Source: Bacillus sp. es.034 (GTDB lineage: Bacteria > Bacillota > Bacilli > Bacillales > Bacillaceae_B). Taken from it: a stretch of 64,000 bases of DNA. The stretch's first letter is position 1, and every line of letters starts with the position of its first letter. Below, one piece after another: positions 47,168 to 56,531 of the stretch. Made by a program: the position numbers and the translations under genes. The notes under the pieces are model-generated. The model ran no database searches and had not been told where the DNA came from. It worked only from the letters and a program-made list of their open reading frames with translations. The stretch is taken from NCBI RefSeq assembly GCF_002563655.1, contig NZ_PDIY01000001.1, positions 3,570,001 through 3,634,000 on the forward strand, in the 5' to 3' direction.

Positions 47168-48286
47168 TTATTTTAATGAACCGATATAATCCGTAAGAAG
47201 TTCGATAGCAAAGTCAATGGCATCTTCGTTCGGGTTTAATTTAGAATGATGAAGTCCGAATGGGGAGTCGACACCGAGCCAGAACATAAAACCGGGTATT
47301 GCCTCAAGCATATACCCAAAGTCTTCCCCAGTCATCGCTTCTTTGCAGATGACAAGATCCCGGTCAGTTTCCCGCAGGAAAGACATAAAATGGTTAGTCC
47401 ATGTGGGATCGTTAAACACCTGCCGGTACATGCTGCCATAACTCACTTCAATTTCACAGTCATAACTGATTCTCATTCCTTCGATCAATGCTTCCAGCCG
47501 CTCTTTCACACTCTGCATCGACTGAGGTGACAGGGTACGGATTGTCCCTTCCAATCGTGCCGTTTCTGCAATGATATTCTGGACCGTACCACTTTCCATT
47601 TTTCCGACTGTGATGACTGCACTGTCTAATGGATCAACATTCCTGGATACGATCGACTGCATTTGAGTGACAAAGGAGGAAGCCGCGACAATCATATCCT
47701 TTGTATGATGGGGGTAGGCAGCATGTCCACCCTTACCTTTAAAGTCTATGAAGAGTTCAGACGTATTCGCAAACAGAAGCCCCTCTTTAACGGCAACCGT
47801 CCCCACTTCATATTCCGGGGCAATGTGCAGGGCAAATATGCAATCCGGCTTCCATTCCTTCATGATTTCACTTTGGAGCATTGGCTCAGCCCCGCCCGGT
47901 CCTTCCTCTGCCGGTTGGAAAATGAAGAGAAGGTCATCTTCGATTGGATGGTGAACAAAATGTGTGAGAATCCCCAACTCGATCGTCATGTGAAAATCAT
48001 GTCCGCAGGCATGCATCCTCCCTTCATGTGAAGAAGGGAATTCAAGCTCCGTTTCTTCCTGGATCGGCAGGCCATCAATGTCCCCGCGGTACCCGATCAT
48101 CCTCGTTGGCCTGGTGCCGTGAACCTTGACAAAAAGGCCCGTTTTCCAAGTCTTGATCTCTAATCGGTCAGCCGGGAGAGTGCTGATATAATTCAGTAAG
48201 TATGCTTGAGTTTTAAACTCTTGAAACCCAAGTTCAGGAATTTGATGAAGATCTCTCCTGATCGACTTAAAGTCTACTGTTGACAT
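47168..48286 (-). CDS. dapL: N-acetyl-diaminopimelate deacetylase
   Basis: 372-residue M20-family metallo-deacetylase of the acetylase branch of lysine/meso-DAP synthesis (ykuR). Metal motifs: [26 protein letters not shown] near 130, and the late [10 protein letters not shown]. Works after DapH and an aminotransferase to give LL-DAP. ATG at 48286 with AAAGGAGGA. dapH lies upstream on the same strand, separated by a terminator-like hairpin, so partial read-through or a separate promoter is likely. Confidence 0.92.
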   Translation of the reverse strand: MSTVDFKSIRRDLHQIPELGFQEFKTQAYLLNYISTLPADRLEIKTWKTGLFVKVHGTRPTRMIGYRGDIDGLPIQEETELEFPSSHEGRMHACGHDFHMTIELGILTHFVHHPIEDDLLFIFQPAEEGPGGAEPMLQSEIMKEWKPDCIFALHIAPEYEVGTVAVKEGLLFANTSELFIDFKGKGGHAAYPHHTKDMIVAASSFVTQMQSIVSRNVDPLDSAVITVGKMESGTVQNIIAETARLEGTIRTLSPQSMQSVKERLEALIEGMRISYDCEIEVSYGSMYRQVFNDPTWTNHFMSFLRETDRDLVICKEAMTGEDFGYMLEAIPGFMFWLGVDSPFGLHHSKLNPNEDAIDFAIELLTDYIGSLK

Positions 48287-48343
48287 GGGTATCCTCCTTT
48301 AAGGGAAAAATAGAATGATGGAGTGTGAAAACTGGAATCTACA

Positions 48344-48376
48344 AGAAAAGAACAGACGATGGCCGTCCGTTCTTTC
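48344..48376 (-). terminator. Hairpin between dapH and dapL
   Basis: AAAGAACGGACG / CGTCTGTTCTTTT on the minus strand (G-U pair), loop GCCAT. Confidence 0.75.
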
Positions 48377-48400
48377 TTCTATCCTCTATGAATGAATGGA

Positions 48401-49108
48401 TTATAGTTGACGTAATTCTTGTTTGATTTCTGTCTTTGATTTTGTTTTGTCATCGATATCTTTCAATTTCTTCGCAGGGGTACCGGCCACAACCGTGTAT
48501 GGAGCCACATCATCCACGACAATCGCTCCGGCTGCCACAACAGCCCCTTTTCCAACCGTTACACCTTCTAAGACAACGGCATTGGCACCAATGACAACAT
48601 CGTCTTCAATAACCACGGGCTTAGCAGATGGCGGTTCAATGACTCCTGCAAGCACCGCACCTGCCCCGATATGACAATTCTTTCCTACCGTTGCACGTCC
48701 ACCCAGTACAACATTCATATCGATCATCGTTCCTGGCCCTACTACAGAACCTATATTGATCATTGCACCCATCATGATGACCGCATTGTCACCGATTTCG
48801 ACCTGGTCGCGAATAACGGCACCCGGTTCGATACGGGCTTTCACGTCTTTAAGGTCCAAAAGTGGAATCGCAGAATTCCTGCGATCATTTTCCACTACAT
48901 AGTCTTCGATTTTATCTTTATTCTCTTCAAGAATAGCAGAAAGCTCGCTCCACTCTCCGAAAACCACACCTGACGCCCCTTGAAGGAACGTTTGGGCAGA
49001 ACCGAAGTTGATCCCATCCAGATCCCCTTTTACATAAACCTTTACTGGAGTCGATTTAGTACTATTTTGAATAAAAGAAATAATTTCGTTTGCATCCATC
49101 ATGTTCAT
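48401..49108 (-). CDS. dapH: Tetrahydrodipicolinate N-acetyltransferase
   Basis: 235 residues; acetyl-CoA-dependent acylation of tetrahydrodipicolinate in lysine and peptidoglycan precursor synthesis (ykuQ). N-terminal DapH domain ([17 protein letters not shown]), then the left-handed beta helix with hexapeptide repeats ([35 protein letters not shown]). ATG at 49108, GGAGGG upstream. Confidence 0.96.
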   Translation of the reverse strand: MNMMDANEIISFIQNSTKSTPVKVYVKGDLDGINFGSAQTFLQGASGVVFGEWSELSAILEENKDKIEDYVVENDRRNSAIPLLDLKDVKARIEPGAVIRDQVEIGDNAVIMMGAMINIGSVVGPGTMIDMNVVLGGRATVGKNCHIGAGAVLAGVIEPPSAKPVVIEDDVVIGANAVVLEGVTVGKGAVVAAGAIVVDDVAPYTVVAGTPAKKLKDIDDKTKSKTEIKQELRQL

Positions 49109-49203
49109 GAAAATTCCCTCCGTAATTATGTATAAATTCAGAATTCGTTTCTTGAATTACTTTATCAGATTAAAGGGTGGAAGACAACCCATATTGTTGA
49201 ATA

Positions 49204-50082
49204 CTATGAGTTTTCATGGATGAATTCGTTTACAACTTCGAGAAATGCTTCCACCTGTCGTAATTGAAAGGCTGACTCGTAACCAAGTAACCATGTATCA
49301 CGGTGGATGAGTGAATCGTGCTCATCGATGAGGGGGATTTTATAAATATTTTCTTCCATGCCGTCCAACGTAATGGCTGGCAGTATAGCGTAGCCGATCC
49401 CGTTTAAAGTCATCTGCTTACATGTTTCAATTTGGTCCACCACGATTGTCCGCTTAGGGGTGGTCTGGAATTGACGATGCCACCAATCTTGAATTTCCTG
49501 ATAATAATTCGAATCACTTTTAAACTGGATAAAGGGACGATCCGTTTTCATGACTTCATCGATGGACTGGATCTCTCTATCCACCAAGTACAGTGTATCC
49601 TGAAATAAATGGTGTTTCGGCCCTTTCCAATCCGGAGTGCCCCGGATGATCCCGATGTGCACTTCGTCTTCATAAATGGCTTTAAGAATTTCACTGCTCC
49701 ATCCGGTCATCAAAGAAATCTTGGCATGTGGATAGGTCTCCACGAAGCGTTTAAGAACCTTCGGAAGCCAATTTTGCCCTACGATCGAGGCACAGGCGAT
49801 CTTCAACGTTCCGTGCACCTCAGACTCAAGGGCCTGTATCCGCTCCCTCACACTCTCTTCCTTCTGCAACATCTCATCTGCAAGCTTCACGACAAGTTCT
49901 CCGGCCGGAGTCAGTGAAAGGCCTTTTTGGGAACGGATAAATAATTTCGTCCCCCATTCCTTTTCAATCGTCTGGAGTCTCTGGGACAATGCAGGCTGTG
50001 ATACAAATAACCGTTCAGCAGCTTTCCTCATATTCATTTCCTGGGCAAGTACATGGAGCAGCTGATATTCCGAAAATGCCAT
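49204..50082 (-). CDS. ccpC: LysR-type regulator CcpC
   Basis: 292-residue LysR regulator that in B. subtilis represses citZ and citB and senses citrate. N-terminal winged helix MRKAAERLFVSQPALSQRLQ, effector domain with the strongly CcpC-like PFIQFKSDSNYYQEIQDWWH and DQIETCKQM. ATG at 50082 follows GAAGGTGA. A CcpC-type dyad ATAA-N7-TTAT lies directly upstream, consistent with autoregulation. Confidence 0.93.
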   Translation of the reverse strand: MAFSEYQLLHVLAQEMNMRKAAERLFVSQPALSQRLQTIEKEWGTKLFIRSQKGLSLTPAGELVVKLADEMLQKEESVRERIQALESEVHGTLKIACASIVGQNWLPKVLKRFVETYPHAKISLMTGWSSEILKAIYEDEVHIGIIRGTPDWKGPKHHLFQDTLYLVDREIQSIDEVMKTDRPFIQFKSDSNYYQEIQDWWHRQFQTTPKRTIVVDQIETCKQMTLNGIGYAILPAITLDGMEENIYKIPLIDEHDSLIHRDTWLLGYESAFQLRQVEAFLEVVNEFIHENS

Positions 50083-50095
50083 CGTGTTCACCTTC

Positions 50096-50110
50096 ATAAG
50101 TTTTTCTTAT
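50096..50110. promoter_or_regulatory. CcpC-type operator
   Basis: ATAAGTTTTTCTTAT fits the ATAA-N7-TTAT dyad described for CcpC, in the ccpC/TauE divergent gap. Confidence 0.6.
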
Positions 50111-50182
50111 ATTATATCTTAAATTATATAAAATTTCATTATTAGCTGAAGTCGAATACACTGAGGGTAGGAGGTGTGCATA

Positions 50183-50908
50183 ATGGAAGTAATATTATTT
50201 TTCACAGGTTTGATTGTAGCACTTATCGGGACGCTTGCCGGAAGCGGAGGCCTGATCGGTATGCCAGTCATGCTCCTATTGGGGTTACCCATTCATACCG
50301 CGATTGCAACGGCTAAATTTTCGAATATTATCAGTTCATTTTCGAGTTTCATTTACCTGGTGCGGGATCGGAAAATCACATGGAAAGAATCTTTGCCCAT
50401 CCTTCCCATAGCACTCGCCGGGGGGCTGTCGGGGGCCTTTCTGTCGGATAAAATACCCCCTTCCCTCCTTGAATGGATGGCTTTCTTCTTCCTTCTCTTT
50501 GCCCTGGTATTAAGCCTACTGAAGGGATTCAAGCCAAAGGAAAGGACAAAGAAACATTACAGGGTCTACGGGCTTCTGTATGTTATCAGTACGTACGACG
50601 GATTGTTCGGACCAGGGCAAGCTACGATGCTCATGTATACACATTTGTTTCATGGACTGTCTTATATAAAATCAGTGGCCCTTACCCGTTTTCAAACCTT
50701 TGTCAGTTGTTTAGGGGCATTTACAGTCTATTTTCAAAATGGTCACGTCGAATGGGGTGTAGCCGTTCCGTTTGCACTGGGGGCACTGATAGGAGCTCAG
50801 TTGGCAGTAAGGCTGGCATCTAGACTTTCTATGAAACACCTCAGGATACTTCTAAACATTTTGACATTCATTCTGATCCTGCAGCTCGGCAAGAATCTGT
50901 TCTTTTAA
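50183..50908 (+). CDS. TauE/SafE family sulfite/anion exporter-like permease
   Basis: 241-residue protein with seven to eight helices, glycine-rich GTLAGSGGLIGMPVML near the N-terminus and GLFGPGQATM in the middle, as in TauE/SafE. Substrate unknown. ATG at 50183 with TAGGAGGTG 8 bp upstream. Divergent from ccpC and possibly under the same operator. Confidence 0.83.
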   Translation: MEVILFFTGLIVALIGTLAGSGGLIGMPVMLLLGLPIHTAIATAKFSNIISSFSSFIYLVRDRKITWKESLPILPIALAGGLSGAFLSDKIPPSLLEWMAFFFLLFALVLSLLKGFKPKERTKKHYRVYGLLYVISTYDGLFGPGQATMLMYTHLFHGLSYIKSVALTRFQTFVSCLGAFTVYFQNGHVEWGVAVPFALGALIGAQLAVRLASRLSMKHLRILLNILTFILILQLGKNLFF

Positions 50909-51039
50909 GAAGATCCATAGAACGGGTACAAAAAGTGAAGCTATCCGTAACGCTTTTATCCTGCCTAATGAAAGAACAAAGAGGATGACAAGTGTGCCAC
51001 CCTCTACCATTTTCCCTGTATGTAACTGTCTTAAGAGGT

Positions 51040-51480
51040 TCAATCCCTTTTAAACAGCTGTCGTTGAAGTTGCTTTAATACAACTCTTCTTGTCATGATT
51101 CCTTCAAAGTAGCCATCGTCGGACACCACGCATAAGAATGGGTGGTCGACCAATAATTCCAAAGCCTTCTTGAAATCTGCTTGTAAAGAGATTATCGGAA
51201 AATCTGACGTCATGACCTCCTCTACCTTTTTCGCTTCAAGTTTTTCAAACTCAAAACGTTCGAGCCCGAGAATCGAATCGGTAATTAAACTTGAACTGAT
51301 CAACCCCTGAAAACGGAATGTTGGATCAAGGACAGGGATGGCTGAGTAACCGCTCTTTGTGAGTAATAGTAACGCATGTTCCAGGGAGTTCCCCACTTGA
51401 ACATGAGCCACCTTCTCAGAAGGAATAATGAAATCCTTAATATTCGTTTCTAATAACTCCTTGCTACTCAATGAAATCAT
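51040..51480 (-). CDS. darB: CBS-domain protein YkuL (DarB), c-di-AMP receptor
   Basis: 146 residues with two CBS domains (about 15-75 and 80-140; KSGYSAIPVLD, HPFLCVVSDDGYFEGIMTRR). In B. subtilis, c-di-AMP-free DarB activates Rel and pyruvate carboxylase; pycA is in this window. ATG at 51480 with GAGGGG. An 11-bp inverted repeat lies 65-98 bp upstream. Confidence 0.88.
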   Translation of the reverse strand: MISLSSKELLETNIKDFIIPSEKVAHVQVGNSLEHALLLLTKSGYSAIPVLDPTFRFQGLISSSLITDSILGLERFEFEKLEAKKVEEVMTSDFPIISLQADFKKALELLVDHPFLCVVSDDGYFEGIMTRRVVLKQLQRQLFKRD

Positions 51481-51595
51481 GTATAACCCCTCATTTAATC
51501 AATAAGAATTTGCGTGACGCTTATAGACAAACTGACACTTTCCATTTTAACATACTGGAAGGAAAATGTATGTTAAAACGGTCGGTCTAAAGACT

Positions 51596-51624
51596 AAAAA
51601 AGATAACCGTATGGTTACCTTTTG
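51596..51624 (-). terminator. Terminator of ykuJ
   Basis: Minus strand AAAAGGTAACC / GGTTATCTTTT, loop ATAC, then TT. Confidence 0.85.
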
Positions 51625-51629
51625 AGTGT

Positions 51630-51875
51630 TTAATCTTGTTGGGCTTCCTGTAGAAGTTCGAAAATTTCAATGGCTGTAATGTCTATGTTATCAAAAGGAA
51701 AGCTGTTTCCTTTTTCATTCATGACTTCAATTTCGAATGTATCCTGTTTGGGAAGGTACTTAACCTCACAGATTTTCTTACCATTGTATTCAAAGAATCG
51801 TTGTTGAGTTTCCCCTTGTTCACCTTGTTCTTGTAATGATTTTAATCTTTGTATAATTCCAAGAAGCTGAGACAT
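51630..51875 (-). CDS. ykuJ: YkuJ family protein
   Basis: 81-residue small alpha/beta protein MSQLLGIIQRLKSLQEQ ... FPFDNIDITAIEIFELLQ, matching YkuJ; function unknown. ATG at 51875 with AAGGAGAGA. B. subtilis abbA and ykuK, expected between ykuL and ykuJ, are not found here. Confidence 0.88.
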   Translation of the reverse strand: MSQLLGIIQRLKSLQEQGEQGETQQRFFEYNGKKICEVKYLPKQDTFEIEVMNEKGNSFPFDNIDITAIEIFELLQEAQQD

Positions 51876-52030
51876 AATCACTCTCTCCTTTCCTGTTCTA
51901 ATTCTTGGTCATAGCTTTTGCATTGTACCAGATTCTATCCTGTGAAATCTAATGTTTTGTCCTTTTTCTACATAAATTCCTTTATAATAAAAGATGACTA
52001 CTATCTTCTCTCACTGAAAGGATTGATTCG

Positions 52031-52984
52031 ATGAGTATTTACCGTATAGATTCCCGAATATCATTAGTTGACCTAATGGATTTATCCTTAAATGAACGCA
52101 CAGGCAGTTATATCATTAACGAAGAGACGCTGACCATAATTGAAACATCCGCCAGCCCTTCAATCCCTCATCTAAAAAAAGGTCTCTCTAAGTTAAACAT
52201 TAATCTTGAAGATATTCAATACATAATTTTAACCCATATCCATCTTGATCATGCGGGAGGAGCAGGTCTTTTTCTAAAAGAGTGTCCTAACGCGAGGATC
52301 ATCGTCCACCCGAAAGGAAGGCGTCATCTTATTGATCCCACGCGTTTGATTTCGGGAGCGAGAGCGGTTTATGGTGAAAAATTCGATGAACTATTTGACC
52401 CGATTGTACCGATTCCCGAAGAGAGGATCCTCGTGATGGAACATGAAGAAAAACTGAGTCTCAGTGATACGTGTACGCTGACTTTTTATCATACCCCTGG
52501 ACATGCCAATCATCATCTCAGTATCTTTGATTCCGCTTCAAACGGGATGTTCACCGGCGATACATGCGGAATTCAATACACCATAGGATCGAAGCGGTTT
52601 TATTTCCCTTCCACCTCTCCCAATCAATTTGATCCTGAAAAAATGAAGAGCTCCATTCACCTGTATAGAAGTCTTCATCTCGACCGGTTGTATTTTGGCC
52701 ATTACGGGGTAAGCGAGGAAGTATCCTTAGCCCTTTCAGAAGTAGAAAAGTGGCTGGATCTTTTTATGAAAAAGAGTGAGGAACAGTATTCTTCACATGT
52801 TACAATGGAGGAGAATGTAAGGACCATCACTTCAGCACTGATTGACCTGACAGGAAGGGAATTGGTGCAAAAAGGGATCGATCCAAAGAACCCTATTTTC
52901 TCATTGTTGGAGTTGGATATGAACGTTTCTGCAATGGGAATCGTAGATTATTTCATAAAACAAAAAGGAGACCGTTCATCATGA
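52031..52984 (+). CDS. MBL-fold metallohydrolase
   Basis: 317-residue metallo-beta-lactamase-fold protein with the zinc motif HIHLDHAGG (near 73), HTPGHANHH, GDTCG and a C-terminal helical extension from about 235. Resembles glyoxalase II-like or persulfide dioxygenase-like hydrolases, but the substrate cannot be told. ATG at 52031, AAAGGATTG upstream. Overlaps the following glutaredoxin-like gene by 4 bp. Confidence 0.83.
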   Translation: MSIYRIDSRISLVDLMDLSLNERTGSYIINEETLTIIETSASPSIPHLKKGLSKLNINLEDIQYIILTHIHLDHAGGAGLFLKECPNARIIVHPKGRRHLIDPTRLISGARAVYGEKFDELFDPIVPIPEERILVMEHEEKLSLSDTCTLTFYHTPGHANHHLSIFDSASNGMFTGDTCGIQYTIGSKRFYFPSTSPNQFDPEKMKSSIHLYRSLHLDRLYFGHYGVSEEVSLALSEVEKWLDLFMKKSEEQYSSHVTMEENVRTITSALIDLTGRELVQKGIDPKNPIFSLLELDMNVSAMGIVDYFIKQKGDRSS

Positions 52985-53214
52985 AGGAAGTCATAGTATA
53001 TTCACAACCCGAATGCCCACCCTGCGAAGTGGTCAAAATGTTCTTGAAAGAACATCATGTGAACTATAAAGAAATCAACATAAAAAATGACGAGCAAGCA
53101 AGAAATTATCTTATCAATCAATTGAAGTCTTACTCCACTCCCACCGTCACCATTGATTCGGAAGTCATTTCAGGCTTCAACCTGGAAGCCCTGTCTGCTG
53201 CCTTAAACAAATAA
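52981..53214 (+). CDS. Glutaredoxin-like protein
   Basis: 77-residue thioredoxin-fold protein with CPPC active site (residues 12-15) and TPTVTID cis-Pro region. Most like NrdH/YruB-type redoxins, which in Bacillus may serve as bacilliredoxins. Its ATG overlaps the MBL gene stop, suggesting a joint redox/thiol role. Confidence 0.85.
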   Translation: MKEVIVYSQPECPPCEVVKMFLKEHHVNYKEINIKNDEQARNYLINQLKSYSTPTVTIDSEVISGFNLEALSAALNK

Positions 53215-53270
53215 CCAGGCGGCCCCGGGTTGCTCTCATCTTGAAGGCATCCCAGGGCCACCTTAACCTA

Positions 53271-53774
53271 TTAGTGTGATGGTTGAACGGATTCCGGTAA
53301 TTCATATGTGATCGAGGAAACCTTCCATGTTCCTTCTTCTTCACTCAACACCACAGCTTCAATGCCGTTTGTGCTGGAAACAGGCCCCTCCTCCTCTTCT
53401 GTTCTTTCTTCCCAGACATACCATTCCCCATCTATGTATTGTGCTCTCGTGGTATCATCATAATGGAAATATGGTACATAGTGCGAGGCAAAATCAGAGC
53501 CGAAAGTGATGTACCCACCGTCTACCTCATAGACGTTTTCACTCATAAAACTTGATGTAAGACTTTGTGTAAGATACTTAGACAGTTTCTCCTCAATTTG
53601 TTTCTTCGATTGTGGCTTTTCACTTAAGGATACTTGAGTTTGAAAAGCTTCCTTCACAAAGGCTAAGGCATTTTCCTTCGTGAACGTGGATGCCTGTGTT
53701 TGGCTTGCTTGTCCACAAGCTGCTGTTACGAGGACTAAAATGAAAAATAATAGCGATAATTTTTTCTTCTCCAT
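53271..53774 (-). CDS. Uncharacterised lipoprotein
   Basis: 167 residues. LLFFILVLVTAAC lipobox (Cys about 20); mature part has helix-rich then beta-rich halves (YVPYFHYDDTTRAQYIDGEWYVWEE), acidic. Resembles Bacillus lipoproteins annotated only by domain of unknown function. ATG at 53774 with AGGAGTG upstream. Confidence 0.68.
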   Translation of the reverse strand: MEKKKLSLLFFILVLVTAACGQASQTQASTFTKENALAFVKEAFQTQVSLSEKPQSKKQIEEKLSKYLTQSLTSSFMSENVYEVDGGYITFGSDFASHYVPYFHYDDTTRAQYIDGEWYVWEERTEEEEGPVSSTNGIEAVVLSEEEGTWKVSSITYELPESVQPSH

Positions 53775-53944
53775 GTATTTTCACTCCTATTTCTATAGAT
53801 GAGATTATTGTAGCAATGGAAAAATGTCGATAGGATACCATTTCTTCGTTAAATCATAACAATGACTGACAAATTTTTTGGTTTGATTGTAAAATTCCCC
53901 CTGTCAGTGGCGCTCAAACACGATTTTCGGTGGAACATTTAACC

Positions 53945-53980
53945 AAAAAAGGATGCCGCATGATGTTCATGCAGCACCCT
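53945..53980 (-). terminator. Terminator of the 79-residue membrane protein gene
   Basis: GGGTGCTGCATGA / TCATGCGGCATCC with loop ACA, then six T on the minus strand. Confidence 0.88.
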
Positions 53981-53987
53981 TCATTTA

Positions 53988-54227
53988 TTATGATAAATAA
54001 CGTATCGACCAATATATGATGAATAATGTAATCAGGATGGTTCCAATCAGGATGGATAAAAACACGGGATTACGGATGTACGGGTGCTCTTTTACGACGT
54101 CGGGAATGTCCGCGTCAAAGTCACCCTTCAACCGTTTTTCCTGCCCTGCCAATCTAAAGGTATACACAAGTGAATAACCAGCAAGCGCCAAAACAATCAA
54201 CGCAAGCACAATCATAAATATACTCAA
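53988..54227 (-). CDS. Small membrane protein, unknown
   Basis: 79 residues with two helices (about 4-24, 55-75) and a polar linker with DADIPDVVKEHP. TTG start at 54227 with AAGGAGGGG 5-7 bp upstream. No family recognised. Confidence 0.7.
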   Translation of the reverse strand: MSIFMIVLALIVLALAGYSLVYTFRLAGQEKRLKGDFDADIPDVVKEHPYIRNPVFLSILIGTILITLFIIYWSIRYLS

Positions 54228-54300
54228 TACAGCCCCTCCTTACAAAATGTCCTTTCGTATAATTTGTCCCAACAAGAGGGGGCTATTCAAGAAATGCATG

Positions 54301-55524
54301 CTAAAAAAGCAAACCGTCTTCTTCAAATAAAAATTCATACGATAGATCTATGAAGAGATAAAGGCCATTTCCGAACGGGTAGGAATACGTACGGATGGAT
54401 TCCCCAGAATCAATGTCACTGTAAATATCAGAAAGCAAACCTTTTTTGTCGATTCTCATCCGGATGATATTTTCCAGAAAATACGGGCGCCAGCTCCAAT
54501 TTTTCCCTTTGTACCTTGGTTCAATCGTCCAAACTTGATCGGATTTCACTACGTTACTCGTGACTTGAAACCCATTCTCATCGCATATGTAAGCCCGAAA
54601 ACATTTATCCGTAAAATGCCTCGCCACCTCAAAAAGCAGATCATCAAATTCTAACGATTGTTTCTTTAGCGTCATTAGTTTTTGACTGATTTCTTTATGA
54701 AGGACGTCAGCGAATTCATAGCCTGCTTCCAGATGCTTCTTTTCATACCGGATATAGTCCTGGCATTTTTCTTTCAGCTTTTCTTTTAACAGATCCGGTT
54801 CGAAAAAGGAGTCGGAAGGATGCTTCAGATAAAAGCCCTGGTAATACCTGCCCCCATTCAGCCAGGCAAATTGGAGCTGGTAGTTGATTTCGATATTTTC
54901 GAACAACAGGGATGCCCCGATTTTTCTGGCAAGCATTGATAAGCTATATAAAATATCTTTATACACTTTATTCCCGGCATCATTACGAAGTTGATATAAA
55001 TCCACTTTCAGTATATCCGGTGAATACTGTGAAAGCCGGTCCAATTGTCCGCTGTTACCACCGATATTATCGATGGCAATCTTTATTCCATATGTTTTGT
55101 AATAAAGTAGAAGGTGGACCAATTGATCAAAATCCCCTACAAACGTTTTTTCTGACAATTCGATTACTGTCCGGCTTAAGTCCAACCCCTTCTTTTCATA
55201 TTCCAGGAGAAGGTCAAGGAAGGACTCTCCATGATCCAGCATCAGTAACCTGGCATTCCGGTTCAAGAATATGTATCCCTCTTGTTTCTCTGCTAAAAAT
55301 TTCTCCAGTGCAAGACGTGTGACACGTTCATCCACTTCCATTTTATACTCATCAGGTATCTCATCGTCACCAAAGAATGGGCCAAGACTTTCGACCCCAT
55401 CACTCCCCATATTCATTCTTCCAAATACCTCGTACCCGATGATTTTATGTTCATCTGCACTGAAGATCGGTTGAAAGTACGGAATCACTTTTTCTATATT
55501 GGATAGTATCTCTAATGCGTCCAT
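54301..55524 (-). CDS. ykuI: EAL-domain c-di-GMP receptor YkuI
   Basis: 407 residues, the length of YkuI: N-terminal EAL domain (about 1-245) and C-terminal PAS-like/YkuI_C domain. The signature is degenerate (YEVFGRMN replaces EALxR), although ELSEKTF and IAIDNIGG Glu/Asp positions resemble ligand-binding residues. B. subtilis YkuI binds c-di-GMP without hydrolysis. ATG at 55524 follows GGGGGAGTG; the frame to 55605 is unsupported. Confidence 0.9.
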   Translation of the reverse strand: MDALEILSNIEKVIPYFQPIFSADEHKIIGYEVFGRMNMGSDGVESLGPFFGDDEIPDEYKMEVDERVTRLALEKFLAEKQEGYIFLNRNARLLMLDHGESFLDLLLEYEKKGLDLSRTVIELSEKTFVGDFDQLVHLLLYYKTYGIKIAIDNIGGNSGQLDRLSQYSPDILKVDLYQLRNDAGNKVYKDILYSLSMLARKIGASLLFENIEINYQLQFAWLNGGRYYQGFYLKHPSDSFFEPDLLKEKLKEKCQDYIRYEKKHLEAGYEFADVLHKEISQKLMTLKKQSLEFDDLLFEVARHFTDKCFRAYICDENGFQVTSNVVKSDQVWTIEPRYKGKNWSWRPYFLENIIRMRIDKKGLLSDIYSDIDSGESIRTYSYPFGNGLYLFIDLSYEFLFEEDGLLF

Positions 55525-55603
55525 TCGCACTCCCCCGCCATCGCTCATGTTTTTTTGCATAATTATAACACAACTATTCTGATGAATTAATAAAGAAAAA
55601 CCC

Positions 55604-55655
55604 AAAAAGCTTTCCCTTTCCTGACACTACAACAGGAATGGGGAAAGCTTTTTTA
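55604..55655 (-). terminator. Terminator of fadH
   Basis: AAAAAGCTTTCCC..TTCCTG / CAGGAA..GGGAAAGCTTTTT with a 9-nt loop. Confidence 0.9.
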
Positions 55656-55685
55656 GGATAAGTACTCTTTTTCGAACGTGCTAGA

Positions 55686-56453
55686 TCAAAATGGAAACGG
55701 GTTCAGCCATTGACCTCCATCCATCGTGATGCATTCTCCATTAATATAGGCAGCCTTTTCAGAGGCGAGGAAAAAGGCAAGTCCTGCAATTTCTTCCGGT
55801 GTACCCAGACGTTTTAAGGGTACACTGTCAATGGTCCTTTTGGCAGCTTCTTCCGAGATCCAAAGCTTCTCCGCTCCTCCGGTACGTTCGATCGGTCCCG
55901 GTGCAATCGCATTCGTACGGATGCCATACTTATGGCCCCACTCGACGGCCAGGGTTCTTGTCAATGATAAAACCCCGGCTTTTGCCGCTGCCGAATGAGC
56001 GACACCCGCTCCGGCATTCCAAGCATATGTTGCCACCATATTGATGATGGATCCCTTTTGATCATGTTCGATCCAATAGTTTCCAACCGCATGTGAACAT
56101 AAGAATGTTCCATTCAACACGATGTCAATGACGGACTTCCACCCATTTGGAGTGAGCTTTTCTACAGGGCAAATGAAGTTTCCGGCTGCATTATTGATCA
56201 AAACATCGATTTTGCCGAATTTTTCTGCCGTAAATTCGACCATGGCCTTAACATGTTCCTGTTCCCTAACGTCCATTTGAAATACTTCAATTTTCCCTTT
56301 GAGAGAAGAGAACTCCTCCTTCACCGATTGAAGTCTCTCCTCATTCCTCCCCGTGACAACGACACTTGCCCCAGTTTCTACGAAGTGCTTTGCCATATAC
56401 TTCCCCATACCATTCGAACCGCCTGTTACGATGACAACTTGCTCTTTTCCCAT
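55686..56453 (-). CDS. fadH: 2,4-dienoyl-CoA reductase (SDR)
   Basis: 255-residue short-chain dehydrogenase for oxidation of unsaturated fatty acids (ykuF). TGGSNGMG cofactor loop (near 10-17), NNAAGN, and C-terminal EECITMDGGQWLN. The catalytic Tyr/Lys pattern is atypical for classical SDRs (SAAAKAG), as in bacterial DECR-type enzymes. ATG at 56453 with AGGGGGAG. A FadR-type operator lies 20 bp upstream, supporting the assignment. Confidence 0.88.
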   Translation of the reverse strand: MGKEQVVIVTGGSNGMGKYMAKHFVETGASVVVTGRNEERLQSVKEEFSSLKGKIEVFQMDVREQEHVKAMVEFTAEKFGKIDVLINNAAGNFICPVEKLTPNGWKSVIDIVLNGTFLCSHAVGNYWIEHDQKGSIINMVATYAWNAGAGVAHSAAAKAGVLSLTRTLAVEWGHKYGIRTNAIAPGPIERTGGAEKLWISEEAAKRTIDSVPLKRLGTPEEIAGLAFFLASEKAAYINGECITMDGGQWLNPFPF

Positions 56454-56472
56454 ATGTAACTCCCCCTAATAA

Positions 56473-56489
56473 TGAATGAATAATCACTC
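56473..56489 (-). promoter_or_regulatory. FadR-type operator of fadH
   Basis: TGAATGAATAATCACTC matches the B. subtilis FadR consensus TGAATGAMTANTCATTC at 16 of 17 positions, 20-36 bp before the fadH start. Confidence 0.75.
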
Positions 56490-56531
56490 ATATTTTATCA
56501 TATAACCATACTCTACAACCATGTTTAGCGC

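Noticed and set aside
50852-51043. 63-codon minus-strand frame overlapping the end of the TauE gene and the stop of darB
   Set aside because: TTG start with the only ribosome-like sequence touching it, 57 bp antisense to TauE, no recognisable family. Possibly a remnant, but not supported as a gene.
54301-55605. YkuI as an active c-di-GMP phosphodiesterase
   Set aside because: The EAL signature is replaced (YEVFGR), so a receptor role is more likely.
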